A stretch of DNA of 64,000 nucleotides from UBA2589 sp038120095 (GCA_038120095.1 JAYOKZ010000017.1:3196-67195), one strand, 5' to 3'; counted from the first letter of the stretch, positions 33,386 to 44,426 are shown. A program made the numbers and translations. The notes: generated from the sequence alone by a model not told the origin.

Positions 33386-34399
33386 GTGCTAGGACCGGAG
33401 TCGATCGTCGTCTGGGGTGCTGGTGCCATGGGCGGATCCGTGGGTGGGTGGCTCGCCCGACAGGGACACGATGTGGTGTTCGTCGACAGCGATGCGGACC
33501 ACGTCGAAGCGATTCGGTCTCGCGGTCTGCGCATCACGGGTCCGGTCGATGAGTTCGCCGTTCACGGCCCGTGTCTCCTCCCGGAGGAGGTGGACGGTGT
33601 GCTCCGAACCGTTCTTCTGTGCGTGAAGGCTCATCACACTGCGGGTGCCCTGGATGACCTGGCTCCTCTGCTGCATCCGCAGGGCTTCGTGGTATCCGTG
33701 CAGAATGGTCTGAACGAGCGGATCATCGCTGATCGGATCGGCGCGGAGCGCACTGTCGGCTGTTTTGTGAATTTCGGAGCGGACGTCGTGGCGGCGGGGT
33801 GCGTCATGCGAGGAAACCGCGGTGCTTGTGTAGTAGGCGAGTTGAACGGCACGGTCACACCTCGGCTTCGGCGGCTTCACTCGCTCCTCCGGATCTTCGA
33901 GCCGGATGCAGTGATCACCGAGAACATCTGGGGTTTTCTGTGGGGAAAGCTCGCCTACGGGTCGATGCTCTTCGGGACCGCACTGGCGGATGCGTCCATC
34001 GCTTCCGTTTTGGGTTCGGCTCGCCACCGTGCAGTCCTGATCGGGCTCGCGAGAGAGGCCGTGGCCGTCGCCCGGGCCTACCAGGTGAGGGTGGAAGGCT
34101 TCGACGGCTTCGATCCGCGCGCCTTTGGAAGCGATGCAACGGATGAGGACGCGCACGCGAGCCTCGATCGTCTGGTCGCGTTCAATTCCAGGTCTGCGAA
34201 ATCGCACAGCGGCGTCTGGAGAGATCTGGCGGTTCGCAGGCGCCGGACCGAGGTAGGCGCACAGATCGGGCCGAGCGCAGAGTTGGGCGCAAACGTGGGT
34301 GTGTCGACGCCCCTGACTGTGCGCCTGGTGAGCTTGATCCACGATGTGGAGGAGGGTCGTCGGCAACAGAGCTGGGAGACCCTGGACGCCCTGGGGTAG
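33386..34399 (+). CDS. panE: ketopantoate reductase family (2-dehydropantoate 2-reductase, PanE/ApbA)
   Basis: 337 residues from GTG 33386, two bases after the previous stop. NADPH-binding VVWGAGAMGGSVGGWLARQG, LCVKAHHTAGALDDLAPLL with the conserved lysine, VSVQNGLNERIIADRIGAER, NFGADVVAAG, and a C-terminal domain with GFLWGKLAYGSMLFGTAL and SAKSHSGVWRDLAVRRRRTE. Makes pantoate for pantothenate, fitting with coaX upstream. The N-SAKSHSGVW-RD core is shared with PanE-like reductases of unknown specificity, so annotation to family level is safest. Confidence 0.85.
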   Translation: MLGPESIVVWGAGAMGGSVGGWLARQGHDVVFVDSDADHVEAIRSRGLRITGPVDEFAVHGPCLLPEEVDGVLRTVLLCVKAHHTAGALDDLAPLLHPQGFVVSVQNGLNERIIADRIGAERTVGCFVNFGADVVAAGCVMRGNRGACVVGELNGTVTPRLRRLHSLLRIFEPDAVITENIWGFLWGKLAYGSMLFGTALADASIASVLGSARHRAVLIGLAREAVAVARAYQVRVEGFDGFDPRAFGSDATDEDAHASLDRLVAFNSRSAKSHSGVWRDLAVRRRRTEVGAQIGPSAELGANVGVSTPLTVRLVSLIHDVEEGRRQQSWETLDALG

Positions 34400-34450
34400 G
34401 ATTCTCGCAGGAAGGGAAAAGGGGTGTGGGGTCTTCGAGAGGTCGCGAGG

Positions 34451-34479
34451 TTGACACGCAATGGGACGTGACGAGATTT
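34451..34479 (+). promoter_or_regulatory. groESL promoter
   Basis: A perfect -35 hexamer TTGACA at 34451-34456 is followed after 16-17 bases by GAGATT/AGATTT (34473-34479), a modest -10. Transcription would begin just before or at the CIRCE element. Placement relative to CIRCE makes this a housekeeping promoter under HrcA control. Confidence 0.65.
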
Positions 34480-34487
34480 CCCCCCTG

Positions 34488-34514
34488 TTAGCACTCACCA
34501 GCTTCGAGTGCCAG
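34488..34514 (+). promoter_or_regulatory. CIRCE operator (HrcA binding site)
   Basis: Inverted repeat TTAGCACTC - 9 bases - GAGTGCCAG. The consensus is TTAGCACTC-N9-GAGTGCTAA, so the left arm is perfect and the right arm matches in its first six or seven positions. It lies directly downstream of the promoter and 53 bases before groES. HrcA bound here represses groESL until heat or misfolded protein titrates GroEL. hrcA is not in the window. Confidence 0.9.
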
Positions 34515-34567
34515 CAACTCTACGAGTTCCACTTACGACTGACCGAAGCACTCAGGAGGAATTCCGA

Positions 34568-34867
34568 ATGGCAAAGGCAGCTGAGGTGAAGCCCCTCGCG
34601 GATCGCGTGGTGGTGAAGCCGCTGGAGGAGGCCGAGCAGATGCGCGGTGGCCTCTACATCCCCGACACGGCCAAGGAAAAGCCGTCTCAGGGTGAAGTGG
34701 TGGCCGTTGGCCCCGGGAAGATGTCGGACGAGGGTGCACGGCTCGAGATGGACGTCTCGGTCGGCGACAAGGTCCTCTACGGCAAGTATAGTGGCACGGA
34801 TGTGACCATGGACGGTGAGGAATATCTCATCCTCCGGGAGTCGGACATCCTGGCCATCGTCTCGTAA
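34568..34867 (+). CDS. groES: co-chaperonin GroES (Hsp10)
   Basis: 99 residues from ATG 34568, with a strong AGGAGG at 34554-34559; in-frame upstream codons fall in the CIRCE region and are not used. Markers: KPLADRVVVKPLEEAEQMRG, the mobile loop GGLYIPDTAKEKPSQGEVVA, VGDKVLYGKYSGTDVTMDGE and EYLILRESDILAIV. Caps the GroEL ring. Confidence 0.98.
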   Translation: MAKAAEVKPLADRVVVKPLEEAEQMRGGLYIPDTAKEKPSQGEVVAVGPGKMSDEGARLEMDVSVGDKVLYGKYSGTDVTMDGEEYLILRESDILAIVS

Positions 34868-34893
34868 CGCAAATCGACAGGAGATAACGAATC

Positions 34894-36525
<1,632 letters not shown>

Positions 36526-36570
36526 GACTGATCCGATCTCGGATCCGGATCGGTTCGCCGGTCCACCCAG

Positions 36571-36611
36571 CGGCCCGGTCATCCTGGAGGATGGCCGGGC
36601 CGTCTGGTTTT
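36571..36611 (+). terminator. strong intrinsic terminator of groESL
   Basis: A 14-base stem with one G-T pair (CGGCCCGGTCATCC, loop TGGA, GGATGGCCGGGCCG; 36571-36602) is followed by TCTGGTTTT. It sits between two convergent genes (groEL and the acylase), so the stem itself can serve both directions. Confidence 0.85.
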
Positions 36612-36660
36612 GCGTGCTGGCCTCCCGCGCTGCATGTGTGGAGACCCGGTCGAGTCTCGC

Positions 36661-38844
36661 TCAGCGACGCCCGGGGGTGTACGTCTCCTCGGCGTGAGCC
36701 TCGATGTCTTCCGGGTAGTAGTACACGGGCCGCAGGTCGCCGGTGGCGTATCGCTCTGCCTGGTCATTGAAGTGGGGTGATTCTGGGTCCCCGCTCTCCC
36801 CACCCGCCGTCACGGCGAGGGCAGTCACTCGCTCACCGAACTCGACGACGGCCACGAACGAGTTTCCACTGGTACCGTACCGGCGGGCCGTTCCCGGATA
36901 GCGGCGGGCACCAAAGGATGCGAGAGACCCCCAGCGGCCCGAGTGGAAGCCCACGGGAATGCTGGGGGCATCGTCGGAGAATGGCTGCTCGATGTCGCCG
37001 TTGATCCTCTGAAAGCGGTTGATGTCACCCCACGGTGTCCGCCACTCACCGAACTCGGACTGGAGGAGGTCGGAGGCTGCGACGAGCGACTGGAGGTGCT
37101 CGTCCATCGTGGCTCGTTCAGCGATGTAGTCGTTCGTGCTCATACCGGATGCTCGAGCGGCCCCGGCGGTCCGCTCCATCATGTCCTCTGCCCAGTACGT
37201 GGCCAGCGACGTGGCAACCGACTCGACACTCCAGCGGTAATCCCAATCCCGAAGGACGGATATCTGTTCGGATAGCGTGGTTTTCAGAGGGTGTGACGCA
37301 GGCGCGCGGTCGTACGCTGCGAGCAGGGCCGGCACGAGTGGCTCGAAGCCGGGCATCTGGCTGCTGTAGGCGGCGTCGAGGAGACCTTCCAGCGTGAAAT
37401 CAGAGCGGTTTTCGAGTACTCGGATTGCATGAATGCCCCGGGCGTTCTCGCCGCTACGCTGGAAATAACGTGGATAATCGGACTCGACCGGGCTGTCCGG
37501 CCCGGCGGAGCTGTAGGGCCAGTTGTTCGTATTCTGCACCCAGCCGACCGACGGGTTGAAGACGTTCGGTGTCTCGTCGATCGAGTGCGGCTCACCCCAG
37601 TCGTTGGCAGAAAGGCTCCCGTCCACCGGACGGGTCCAATCCAGATCGGCCCGCCGTTGAGGCACGAAGTTGGAGTGCCAATACGCGATGTTGCCTTCAG
37701 AATCCGCGAAGATCGTATTGTTCGACGAATTCGTGTGCATCGACATGTTCTCTCGATACCCGTCGAGGTTCGTGCGCTTCGTCCGATCCCACGACTGGAT
37801 GAGTGCGGAGAGGGGCTCTTCCATGAGGGCGGTGGTGACCCACTTGCCATCCTGAGCTCGGACCACGGGACCGTGGTGTGTACGGAATGTCGTGAAGGTG
37901 CGCTGCTCCATTCCGGACTCGGTCCGATAGGGTACGGTGATCTCCCTGACATCCATGGGACGCTCCTCGCCATCTACGACATAGGCGTACCGGCCGTCGC
38001 GCTCCACCACGGTTTCCAGATATTCGTCGATGTTGTCGACACCACTGGAGGTATGCATCCAGCCCGCATTCTCATTGAAACCCTGATAGATGAAGAACTG
38101 GCCCCACGTCGACGCCCCATAGGCGTTGAGCCCCTCATCACTGCGCATGTGGAGCTCCGAGCGAAAGAAAAACGACGTATGCGGGTTGATGAGCAGCAGC
38201 GCATTTCCGTTCACGGTGTTCTGCGGCGACACGGCGATGCCGTTGGACCCACGGGGTTCTTCCCAATCGATCAGCGGAGCCTCGATGTCGAGTTGCGCCA
38301 TCGCCACACCGGTTGGGCCGTCATCGTAGAACGCCTGCAGCTGCGCGGTGTTCACCCGCTCGATATCCCCGCCTATGGAGCCCTCACTGAAGGTGAGGGC
38401 CATCCACGGCTCGAATCGATCAAGGACCATGGGCTCGACCTCGGGATGCGTATGCAGGTAATAGTTCAGGCCGGCAGCCCAGGCATCCATCAGCTCGGCG
38501 AGCCACGGTGGACTCTCCGCGTACATTGCCTGAATCTCGACCGGATCGATGAAGAGCTTCATTCGAAGGTCACCCCACAGCTCGGCCTCTCCATAGGCCT
38601 CGGCCAGACGGCCCTGCGAGAACAGGTAATTGCGCTCGATCCGATGGAAGTCGTCCTCAGCCTGTGCGAAGACGGCACCGAAGACGGCATGCGCGTCGGT
38701 CGGTCCGTAGACGTGTGCGATCCCCCAGTCATCCCGGGTGATCGTGATCTCGTCGGCCATCGCCTCCCATGCGGCGACTTCAGGGTCGGTCGGCGCGCAT
38801 GCTACGAGGGTAAAGGCGAGCAGTTAGAGGATCGGCTTATTCAT
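36661..38844 (-). pseudogene. penicillin-acylase-family lipoprotein gene with an in-frame TAA in the signal peptide
   Basis: From ATG 38844 the frame reads MNKPIL, then TAA (38824-38826), then LLAFTLVACAPTD and on for the whole protein. Ignoring the stop this is a lipoprotein signal with lipobox LVAC. The remaining sequence from ATG 38760 is a full 699-residue Ntn hydrolase: an alpha chain, the autoprocessing nucleophile Ser172 in PRGSNGIAVSP, the NPHTSFFF and WMHTSSGVDNIDEYLE regions and the beta-chain tail. Family members cleave amide bonds in acyl-homoserine lactones, beta-lactams or other N-acyl substrates. The stop would strip the export signal if translation began at 38760. It could be a real nonsense mutation or a base error (CTC TAA CTG from CTC TTA CTG). 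Confidence 0.82.
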
Positions 38845-38967
38845 GTTGATTCGAGCAGGGGTGGGCAGCGTGAACGGAGGACGTCATTCTAGGTCGGAGT
38901 CCGGCGACGGACCATTCCCGAACACCTTTGGGTCAGCTTCTGGGTAATCGATACGGAAGGAGGGGGA

Positions 38968-39492
38968 ATGCGAACGGTGGTTTCAGGGGTCGAGGCGGAG
39001 TTTCGGCGTTATCGGAAACTTGGAGAGGGGACATTCGATCAGGTCTCTGACGCGGAGATCGGACGGCGGCCCACGCCGGAGAGCAACTCGATCGCCACGA
39101 TCGCCTGGCATATCGCGTGAAATCTTGAGTCGCGTTTCACCGATTTTCTCACGTCGGACGGTGAAAAGCCCTGGAGAGAGCGCGAGAAGGAGTTTGCGCA
39201 CCGTCCGGTGTCCGTAGCAGAGGTGCGGGTCCGATGGGCCGAAGGCTGGAGCGTGCTTACCGCGGCGCTGTCGGAAATTCGAGACGAGGATCTTTCCCGA
39301 ACGGTTACGATTCGGGGGGTGCCATTTTCCGTGGGCGAGGCCGTGCATCGCTCTCTGGCCCACACTGCGTCCCATGTCGGGCAGATCACCTGCCTGGGTA
39401 AGATGCTGAGGGGCCCGGGCTGGCGTTATCTGAGCATCGAGCCCGGTGGGACGGAGGCCTACACCACCAACCCGACCCGGGAGAAGCCCTGA
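38968..39492 (+). pseudogene. DinB/DUF1572-family metalloprotein gene with an in-frame TGA
   Basis: ATG 38968 has an excellent AAGGAGG site. The frame gives RTVVSGVEAEFRRYRKLGEG, then IATIAWHIA, then TGA (39118-39120), then NLESRFTDFLTSDGEKPW and on to AEAVHRSLAHTASHVGQITC and the stop at 39490-39492. In this family the broken position is normally glycine (HIAGNLxSR), so GGA has become TGA. Helical-bundle DinB proteins use three histidines to bind a metal; two are in AWHIA and HTASHVG. A functional 174-residue protein would result if the stop were Gly. Divergent from the acylase gene, 123 bases away. Confidence 0.85.
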
Positions 39493-39603
39493 GGTGGGTG
39501 GGTGACTCGGAGGACGATCGCTGCTCCCCCGTGCGACACGATCACCGAGGGTCTAACATGCCGGGATCCACCTGACCTCCGTCCGAGTCCGAGGGCTCTT
39601 CCC

Positions 39604-42600
39604 ATGCGTCCTTCTCTAACTCTCCGCTTCCTGGGCGTGGCTGCCGTCCTTGGCCCCACGACCTCTGCCGCCCAAACACCGGAACAGCTTGCTGCGGTCG
39701 CCAACGGACTCGAATGGCGGCAGATCGGACCGACGATCATGGGTGGGCGTATTTCTGACCTTGCCGTGGTCGAGAGCGACCCGTCGGTCTTTTACGTGGG
39801 GACGGCCACCGGTGGTATCTGGAAGACGGAGAACTCCGGCGTCACGTTCGAGCCGATCTTCGACCATGAGGTGACTGCCTCCATCGGAGACGTCACAGTG
39901 GCCCCTTCCAACGCGAACGTGATCTGGGTCGGCACGGGTGAACCCCAGAACCGACAGAGTTCGCCCTGGGGCAACGGCGTGTATCGGTCGACCGATGCGG
40001 GACGGACGTGGACCCACCTCGGCCTCGAGAACACGCACCACATTTCGCGGATCCAGGTGCACCCGCGAGATCCGGACGTCGCCTACGTTGCCGCCATGGG
40101 TCATTTGTGGGGTGACAATGCAGAACGCGGGGTGTACCGCACAACGGATGGAGGCCGTTCGTGGGAGCAAGTGCTCTATATCGGAGCGAACACCGGGGCC
40201 ATCGATCTCGTCATGGACCCGAACGATCCGCAGACCCTCTTCGCAGCGATGTACCAGAGGCAGCGAAAGGCCTGGGGCTTCAACGGTGGCGGACCCGGAA
40301 GCGGAATCCATCGGACGACGGACGGTGGGGCCTCGTGGTCCGAGTTGACGACGGGGCTCCCGCCAGGCGACAAGGGACGGATTGGCCTCGATATCTACCG
40401 GCGCGACGGAAACTTCATCTGCGCGCTGGTCGAAGCCGACCCGAGGGGGCCCGGCCAGGGATTCCAGCAGCGGGAAAGTGACGACGTCCAGAACGGCGTG
40501 TACTGCTCGACGGATCGCGGGGATACGTGGGAGCACCGATCCACGACCAATAATCGGCCGATGTACTACTCGCAGATAAGGATCGACCCGAACGATCCGG
40601 AGAGAATGTATCTCGGGGGTGCAAGCATGTACCGGACCTCGGACGGGGGACGCACCTTCACGGCCGACGCGGCAGCCGACGTCCACATGGATCATCATGC
40701 TCTCTGGATCAACCCGGAGAACTCGGACCACATGATCCTGGGAAGCGACGGCGGGGTGTCCATCAGCTGGGACCGGTCCGACAACTGGTATCAGTTCCGC
40801 AACCTGCCGCTGGGGCAGTTCTACGAGATCGGGGTCGACATGCGTGACCCGTACCACGTCTGCGGTGGGCTCCAGGACAACGGGTCGTGGTGCGCCCCGA
40901 GTGATACGTGGTCTAACCAGGGGATCCGTACCCGAGACTGGTACAACGTGGGGAGTGGTGACGGTTTCTTCACGGTCATGCACCCCACGAACACCGGGCT
41001 CATGTTCGCCGAGTCTCAGGGTGGAAACCTGACTCGCGTCAATCTCGAGACAATGGAACGCACCCGGATGCGGCCGATGGGACGACCCGGGCCGGACGGG
41101 CAGCTGCCCGATCTTCGCTGGAACTGGAACACACCCGTGGTTCTGTCGAGCCACGACGAGAACACGCTCTATGTCGGGGCCAATGTACTGTTCCGATCAA
41201 CCGATCTGGGCCAGAGCTTCGAGGCGATCAGTGGGGACCTCACGTGGGCGATCGACCGCGACACCCTGACCATCATGGGCGTTCCGGGAGGGGACGCTCA
41301 AATGTCCCGCAACGACGGGCAGTCGAGCTACGGGAATCTGACCGCCATCACGGAGTCTCCACGTGACGCGAACGTGCTGTACACCGGCGCCGACGATGGC
41401 CGCCTCCAAGTCACCCGGGACGGGGGCGCGACATGGTCGGACATCACGAACCGAGTACCGAATCTCCCGGCGCACTCGTACGTCACTCGCCTGGTCGCGT
41501 CTCATGGGGCGCCCGGCACGGTCTTCGCAGCGTTCGACAACCATCGCAACGATGACTTCAGCGCCTACGTATACCGCAGCGAGAACTTCGGGCAGGATTG
41601 GGTCCCGATCAGCCGCGGGCTTCCAGGGAGTTCCATGAATGCGCTGGCACAGCACCCGGACAATGCAGACCTGCTCTTCGCGGGCAATGAGGTTGGAGTG
41701 TTCGTTTCGGCTGATGCGGGAGACAATTGGGTCAGAATGACGAACGGCCTGCCGACAGTGCCCGTCGACGATATCAAGATCCACCCGAGAGAGAATGATC
41801 TGGTGATCGGGACCCACGGGCGTGGCATCTGGATCCTCGATGATATCGCTCCACTCGAGCACCTGAACTCGAACGTCGTCGCATCGGACGCGTACGTGTT
41901 TCCGGTTCGGCGGGCAACCTCCTACAACGTCTACACGCCGCAGGGTTGGACCCCCGGGATCTATGCCGCGCCGAATCCACCCAGCGGCGCACGCATCCGG
42001 TATCGCCTGGCCTCGGACACGGACAATCTGTCGCTCCGAGTCACCGATGCCGCAGGTGCCCTGGTGCGTGAACTTGACGGCCCTGCAGGGGCGGGGATGC
42101 ATGAGGTCATCTGGGACTTGCAGATCGAGGAAAGGAATGAGGCGGGTGAATCGCGTGGGATGGGTCCTCGGGTACTACCGGGAACCTACATCGTCGAACT
42201 GACCGCCGGATCCGATGTCGTACAGACCGAGGTGGTGGTGCGTATGGACCCGAGGGTGCAGATGGGGCGCCGGGAACTCATGGTGCGTCATCAGAGCATG
42301 ATGGAGTCCTATCGGCTCGCGCATGTCGTGGACCTCGCGGAGGGCGCGCTCGACGAGATGACGGACCACGTGGATGCGGCAGAGGGGCTGCTTGGAGATG
42401 GTGCGCCCGAATCACTCAGGACGGAGCTCCACACCCTGCGTGAGGCCCTGGGCGATCTGAATGATGAGCTGGACGACGCGTCCGATGGCGCTGGCGTGTG
42501 GCGTGGCATTCAGAGTTCTGGCTCCATGCCCACCGCAGACGCGCTCTACCAGCTGGAGCGGTCGTGGGAATCGGTCCCAGGCGTGATCGAGCGGATCAAC

Positions 42601-42702
42601 GGTGCAATGGCCGAGTTTTCCGCCCTGATGGCGCAGGTGTTTGCACCAGCAGCGAGGCCGCAGGTTCCGGATCGCCTGCCGGCGCCCCTGCGTGAAGGTT
42701 GA
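39604..42702 (+). CDS. exported Asp-box (BNR/sortilin-type) repeat protein
   Basis: 1032 residues from ATG 39604, with signal peptide LTLRFLGVAAVLGPTTSAAQ. Residues ~35-760 form repeated beta-propeller blades carrying Asp-box motifs of the form S/T-x-D-x-G-x-x-W/F: STDAGRTW, TTDGGRSW, TTDGGASW, STDRGDTW, TSDGGRTF, TRDGGATW, SADAGDNW. Such VPS10/sortilin-like or 'WD40/YVTN' proteins are abundant in Gemmatimonadota and Bacteroidota, often annotated glycosyl hydrolase with no proven activity. The C-terminal ~200 residues include a FlgD-like Ig domain (YRLASDTDNLSLRVTDAAGA) and a helical tail. Likely periplasmic or cell-surface. Confidence 0.85.
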   Translation: MRPSLTLRFLGVAAVLGPTTSAAQTPEQLAAVANGLEWRQIGPTIMGGRISDLAVVESDPSVFYVGTATGGIWKTENSGVTFEPIFDHEVTASIGDVTVAPSNANVIWVGTGEPQNRQSSPWGNGVYRSTDAGRTWTHLGLENTHHISRIQVHPRDPDVAYVAAMGHLWGDNAERGVYRTTDGGRSWEQVLYIGANTGAIDLVMDPNDPQTLFAAMYQRQRKAWGFNGGGPGSGIHRTTDGGASWSELTTGLPPGDKGRIGLDIYRRDGNFICALVEADPRGPGQGFQQRESDDVQNGVYCSTDRGDTWEHRSTTNNRPMYYSQIRIDPNDPERMYLGGASMYRTSDGGRTFTADAAADVHMDHHALWINPENSDHMILGSDGGVSISWDRSDNWYQFRNLPLGQFYEIGVDMRDPYHVCGGLQDNGSWCAPSDTWSNQGIRTRDWYNVGSGDGFFTVMHPTNTGLMFAESQGGNLTRVNLETMERTRMRPMGRPGPDGQLPDLRWNWNTPVVLSSHDENTLYVGANVLFRSTDLGQSFEAISGDLTWAIDRDTLTIMGVPGGDAQMSRNDGQSSYGNLTAITESPRDANVLYTGADDGRLQVTRDGGATWSDITNRVPNLPAHSYVTRLVASHGAPGTVFAAFDNHRNDDFSAYVYRSENFGQDWVPISRGLPGSSMNALAQHPDNADLLFAGNEVGVFVSADAGDNWVRMTNGLPTVPVDDIKIHPRENDLVIGTHGRGIWILDDIAPLEHLNSNVVASDAYVFPVRRATSYNVYTPQGWTPGIYAAPNPPSGARIRYRLASDTDNLSLRVTDAAGALVRELDGPAGAGMHEVIWDLQIEERNEAGESRGMGPRVLPGTYIVELTAGSDVVQTEVVVRMDPRVQMGRRELMVRHQSMMESYRLAHVVDLAEGALDEMTDHVDAAEGLLGDGAPESLRTELHTLREALGDLNDELDDASDGAGVWRGIQSSGSMPTADALYQLERSWESVPGVIERINGAMAEFSALMAQVFAPAARPQVPDRLPAPLREG

Positions 42703-42761
42703 TGGATGCCGAAGAGTCGGTTCATCGACGCGGGGCGGCCCGAGGCGGTCATCGCCTGGGC

Positions 42762-44207
42762 ATGAATCCCATGGATGGACGTCGGCTTCTGCGTCTTCTG
42801 ACGCTCATGGCGGCCCTCGCGTGTGCGGTCGCCGAGCCTGGCGCGGGACAGTGGCCTTCCGACGACGCTACCGCGACGGAGTTCAGCCTTGCGATGAACG
42901 CCAAGATCCTGTGTTCCGGAATCTGGGTCCAGGGACGTGATGCGGAGCTCCACGTAGCGGCGGACCTCCGGCGTTTTGCGCACTTCGGGTGGGGAGACGA
43001 TTTCACATACGAGATCGATCACGAGGAGCGCCGGGTGACGCTGTCCTCTCCACAATCCCCTCACGATCGGGTGGCGCAGTACAACGGAGATCAGGGGTGT
43101 GCGGTGCTGCCTCGAGGCATGGAGGACATCCAATTCACGCCATCGGAGGTCGGTCGCGAGTGGCCCGACCGTGACTGGCAGCGGTGGCCCATGGGTGAGC
43201 GAAGGTCGGACGGTGCGTTACCGCCGGAAGTGGACGCCCAGGCCCTTGAGCGGGCCCTCGATTGGGCCATCGCCAACCACGAGCACGGGCAGAATACGCG
43301 TGCGTTCATCGTGGTATACAAGGGTCGGATACTCGGAGAGCGGTATGCACCGGGGGTGCCGCGTGACATGCCGCATCTTTCGTGGTCTCAGGGCAAAGCC
43401 ATCACCGCTGCGCTCATCGGGGTACTGGTTCAGCAGGGCGAACTGACCCTGGATCAGCCAGCGCCGGTCGCTGAATGGGCGGGGGATGCCCGAAGAAATA
43501 TCACGATCGCCAACCTGCTCCACATGAGTTCAGGTCTCGACTTCGAGAACCTGGGGCTCGGTAACGAGAACTCGCTCTCGACCGACAATCACCATTTCCG
43601 GATCTACTTCGACGGCATCAACGTCTTCGATCACGCCGTCAGCTTTCCGCTGGCGGTTGAACCGAACACGCGGTGGCGATATCTGAACTCGGATCCTCTC
43701 ACTCTGGGTCGAATCGTGCGACAGACGGTAGAGCGAAGAGGGGATCGCTACCACGAGTTTCCATGGACCGCGCTTTTCGATCGCATCGGGATCAAGAACG
43801 CGGTGCTCGAAACGGACGCGTGGGGAAACTTCATCCTCACCGGCTACGACTATATGTCTGCACGGGACTGGGCCCGTTTCGGACTTCTCCATCTGCAGGA
43901 TGGGGTGTGGGAGGGGGAACGAATCCTGCCTGAGGGCTGGGTGGATTTTGTCAGCACCCCAGCCCCTGCGNNNNNNNNNNCCCGAGATTACGGCGGACAA
44001 TTCTGGTTGAATGCGGGTGGGCAGCACCCTCGCATTCCTGAAGATGCCTTCTGGCCCTCTGGTTTCATGGGCCAGAGCACGTTGATCATCCCGTCCCGCG
44101 AATTGGTGATCGTGCGCCTAGGGCCCAGTGCAGGGGGCAATGGTGCCTACATGAACGAGTACGTAGGCCGGGTCCTGGACGCGATCGAAGTGGGCCGTTT
44201 GCCCTGA
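42762..44207 (+). CDS. exported serine hydrolase of the beta-lactamase/penicillin-binding-protein class C group
   Basis: 481 residues including gap-coded positions, from ATG 42762 with signal peptide LLRLLTLMAALACAVAEPGAGQ. The first ~160 residues are specific to this protein. The serine hydrolase domain then has SxxK in HLSWSQGKAITAAL (Ser209, Lys212), YxN in RWRYLNSDPLTLGR (Tyr307, Asn309) and a C-terminal GQSTLIIPSRELVIVRLG. A 10-N gap at 43971-43980 removes a few residues near the active-site loop; the reading frame is consistent on both sides. This family includes esterases, D-aminopeptidases and lactamases; no resistance phenotype can be inferred. Confidence 0.85.
   Translation: MNPMDGRRLLRLLTLMAALACAVAEPGAGQWPSDDATATEFSLAMNAKILCSGIWVQGRDAELHVAADLRRFAHFGWGDDFTYEIDHEERRVTLSSPQSPHDRVAQYNGDQGCAVLPRGMEDIQFTPSEVGREWPDRDWQRWPMGERRSDGALPPEVDAQALERALDWAIANHEHGQNTRAFIVVYKGRILGERYAPGVPRDMPHLSWSQGKAITAALIGVLVQQGELTLDQPAPVAEWAGDARRNITIANLLHMSSGLDFENLGLGNENSLSTDNHHFRIYFDGINVFDHAVSFPLAVEPNTRWRYLNSDPLTLGRIVRQTVERRGDRYHEFPWTALFDRIGIKNAVLETDAWGNFILTGYDYMSARDWARFGLLHLQDGVWEGERILPEGWVDFVSTPAPAXXXXRDYGGQFWLNAGGQHPRIPEDAFWPSGFMGQSTLIIPSRELVIVRLGPSAGGNGAYMNEYVGRVLDAIEVGRLP
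43971..43980. other. assembly gap (10 N) inside the serine hydrolase gene
   Basis: Ten undetermined bases. The reading frame agrees on both sides when counted as ten bases, but true length is unknown. Confidence 0.95.
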
Positions 44208-44220
44208 CCCTCGCAGGCTG

Positions 44221-44249
44221 TTGACCCCGTGGTAGCCTCCCGCCATCCT
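44221..44249 (+). promoter_or_regulatory. candidate promoter of the thrS operon
   Basis: TTGACC at 44221-44226 and CATCCT at 44244-44249, spaced by 17 bases. The -10 is weak (three of six). Transcription would start near 44257 and include the leader peptide and attenuator that follow. Confidence 0.4.
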
Positions 44250-44275
44250 TCGGCATTCACAGTCGGAGTTCTACG

Positions 44276-44353
44276 ATGCTCCCACGCATCATCGCCTCGA
44301 CGGTCATCATTACCGGTCACTTTCGCGGCCGCTCGTCTGCGTTCGTCGGTTAG
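44276..44353 (+). CDS. 25-residue leader peptide upstream of thrS
   Basis: ATG 44276 has GGAG at 44265-44268 and the frame ends at TAG 44351-44353. The peptide begins MLPRIIASTVIITGHFRG and ends with SSAFVG. It carries four isoleucine codons (ATC ATC, ATC ATT) and two threonine codons in a row of ten residues, just ahead of a GC-rich segment able to pair with the downstream terminator arm. The layout (ribosome-binding site, short ORF rich in regulatory codons, terminator, aminoacyl-tRNA synthetase gene) is that of a transcription-attenuation leader. Which amino acid is sensed, Thr or Ile, is not certain. Confidence 0.6.
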   Translation: MLPRIIASTVIITGHFRGRSSAFVG

Positions 44354-44376
44354 GCCCGGCAGGACCTGATGCGAGG

Positions 44377-44409
44377 CGCGGCCCCCGAAGCACGGGCGCC
44401 GCGTTTTTT
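44377..44409 (+). terminator. attenuator terminator upstream of thrS
   Basis: Stem CGCGGC-CCC / GGG-(C bulge)-GCCGCG (44377-44403), followed by T6 (44404-44409). A GGCCGC in the leader-peptide coding region (44327-44332) is complementary to GCGGCC in the terminator 5' arm (44378-44383), giving a possible antiterminator. Confidence 0.75.
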
Positions 44410-44426
44410 CATGTTCGAGGGTGCCG

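Noticed and set aside
39118..39120. TGA read as glycine (recoded code) in the DinB gene
   Set aside because: Many other genes here end in TGA and would run on if it were recoded, so a nonsense change or base error is the simpler reading.
42762..44207. Beta-lactam resistance enzyme
   Set aside because: The SxxK/YxN motifs belong to a broad serine hydrolase family including esterases and D-aminopeptidases; sequence alone does not show lactamase function.
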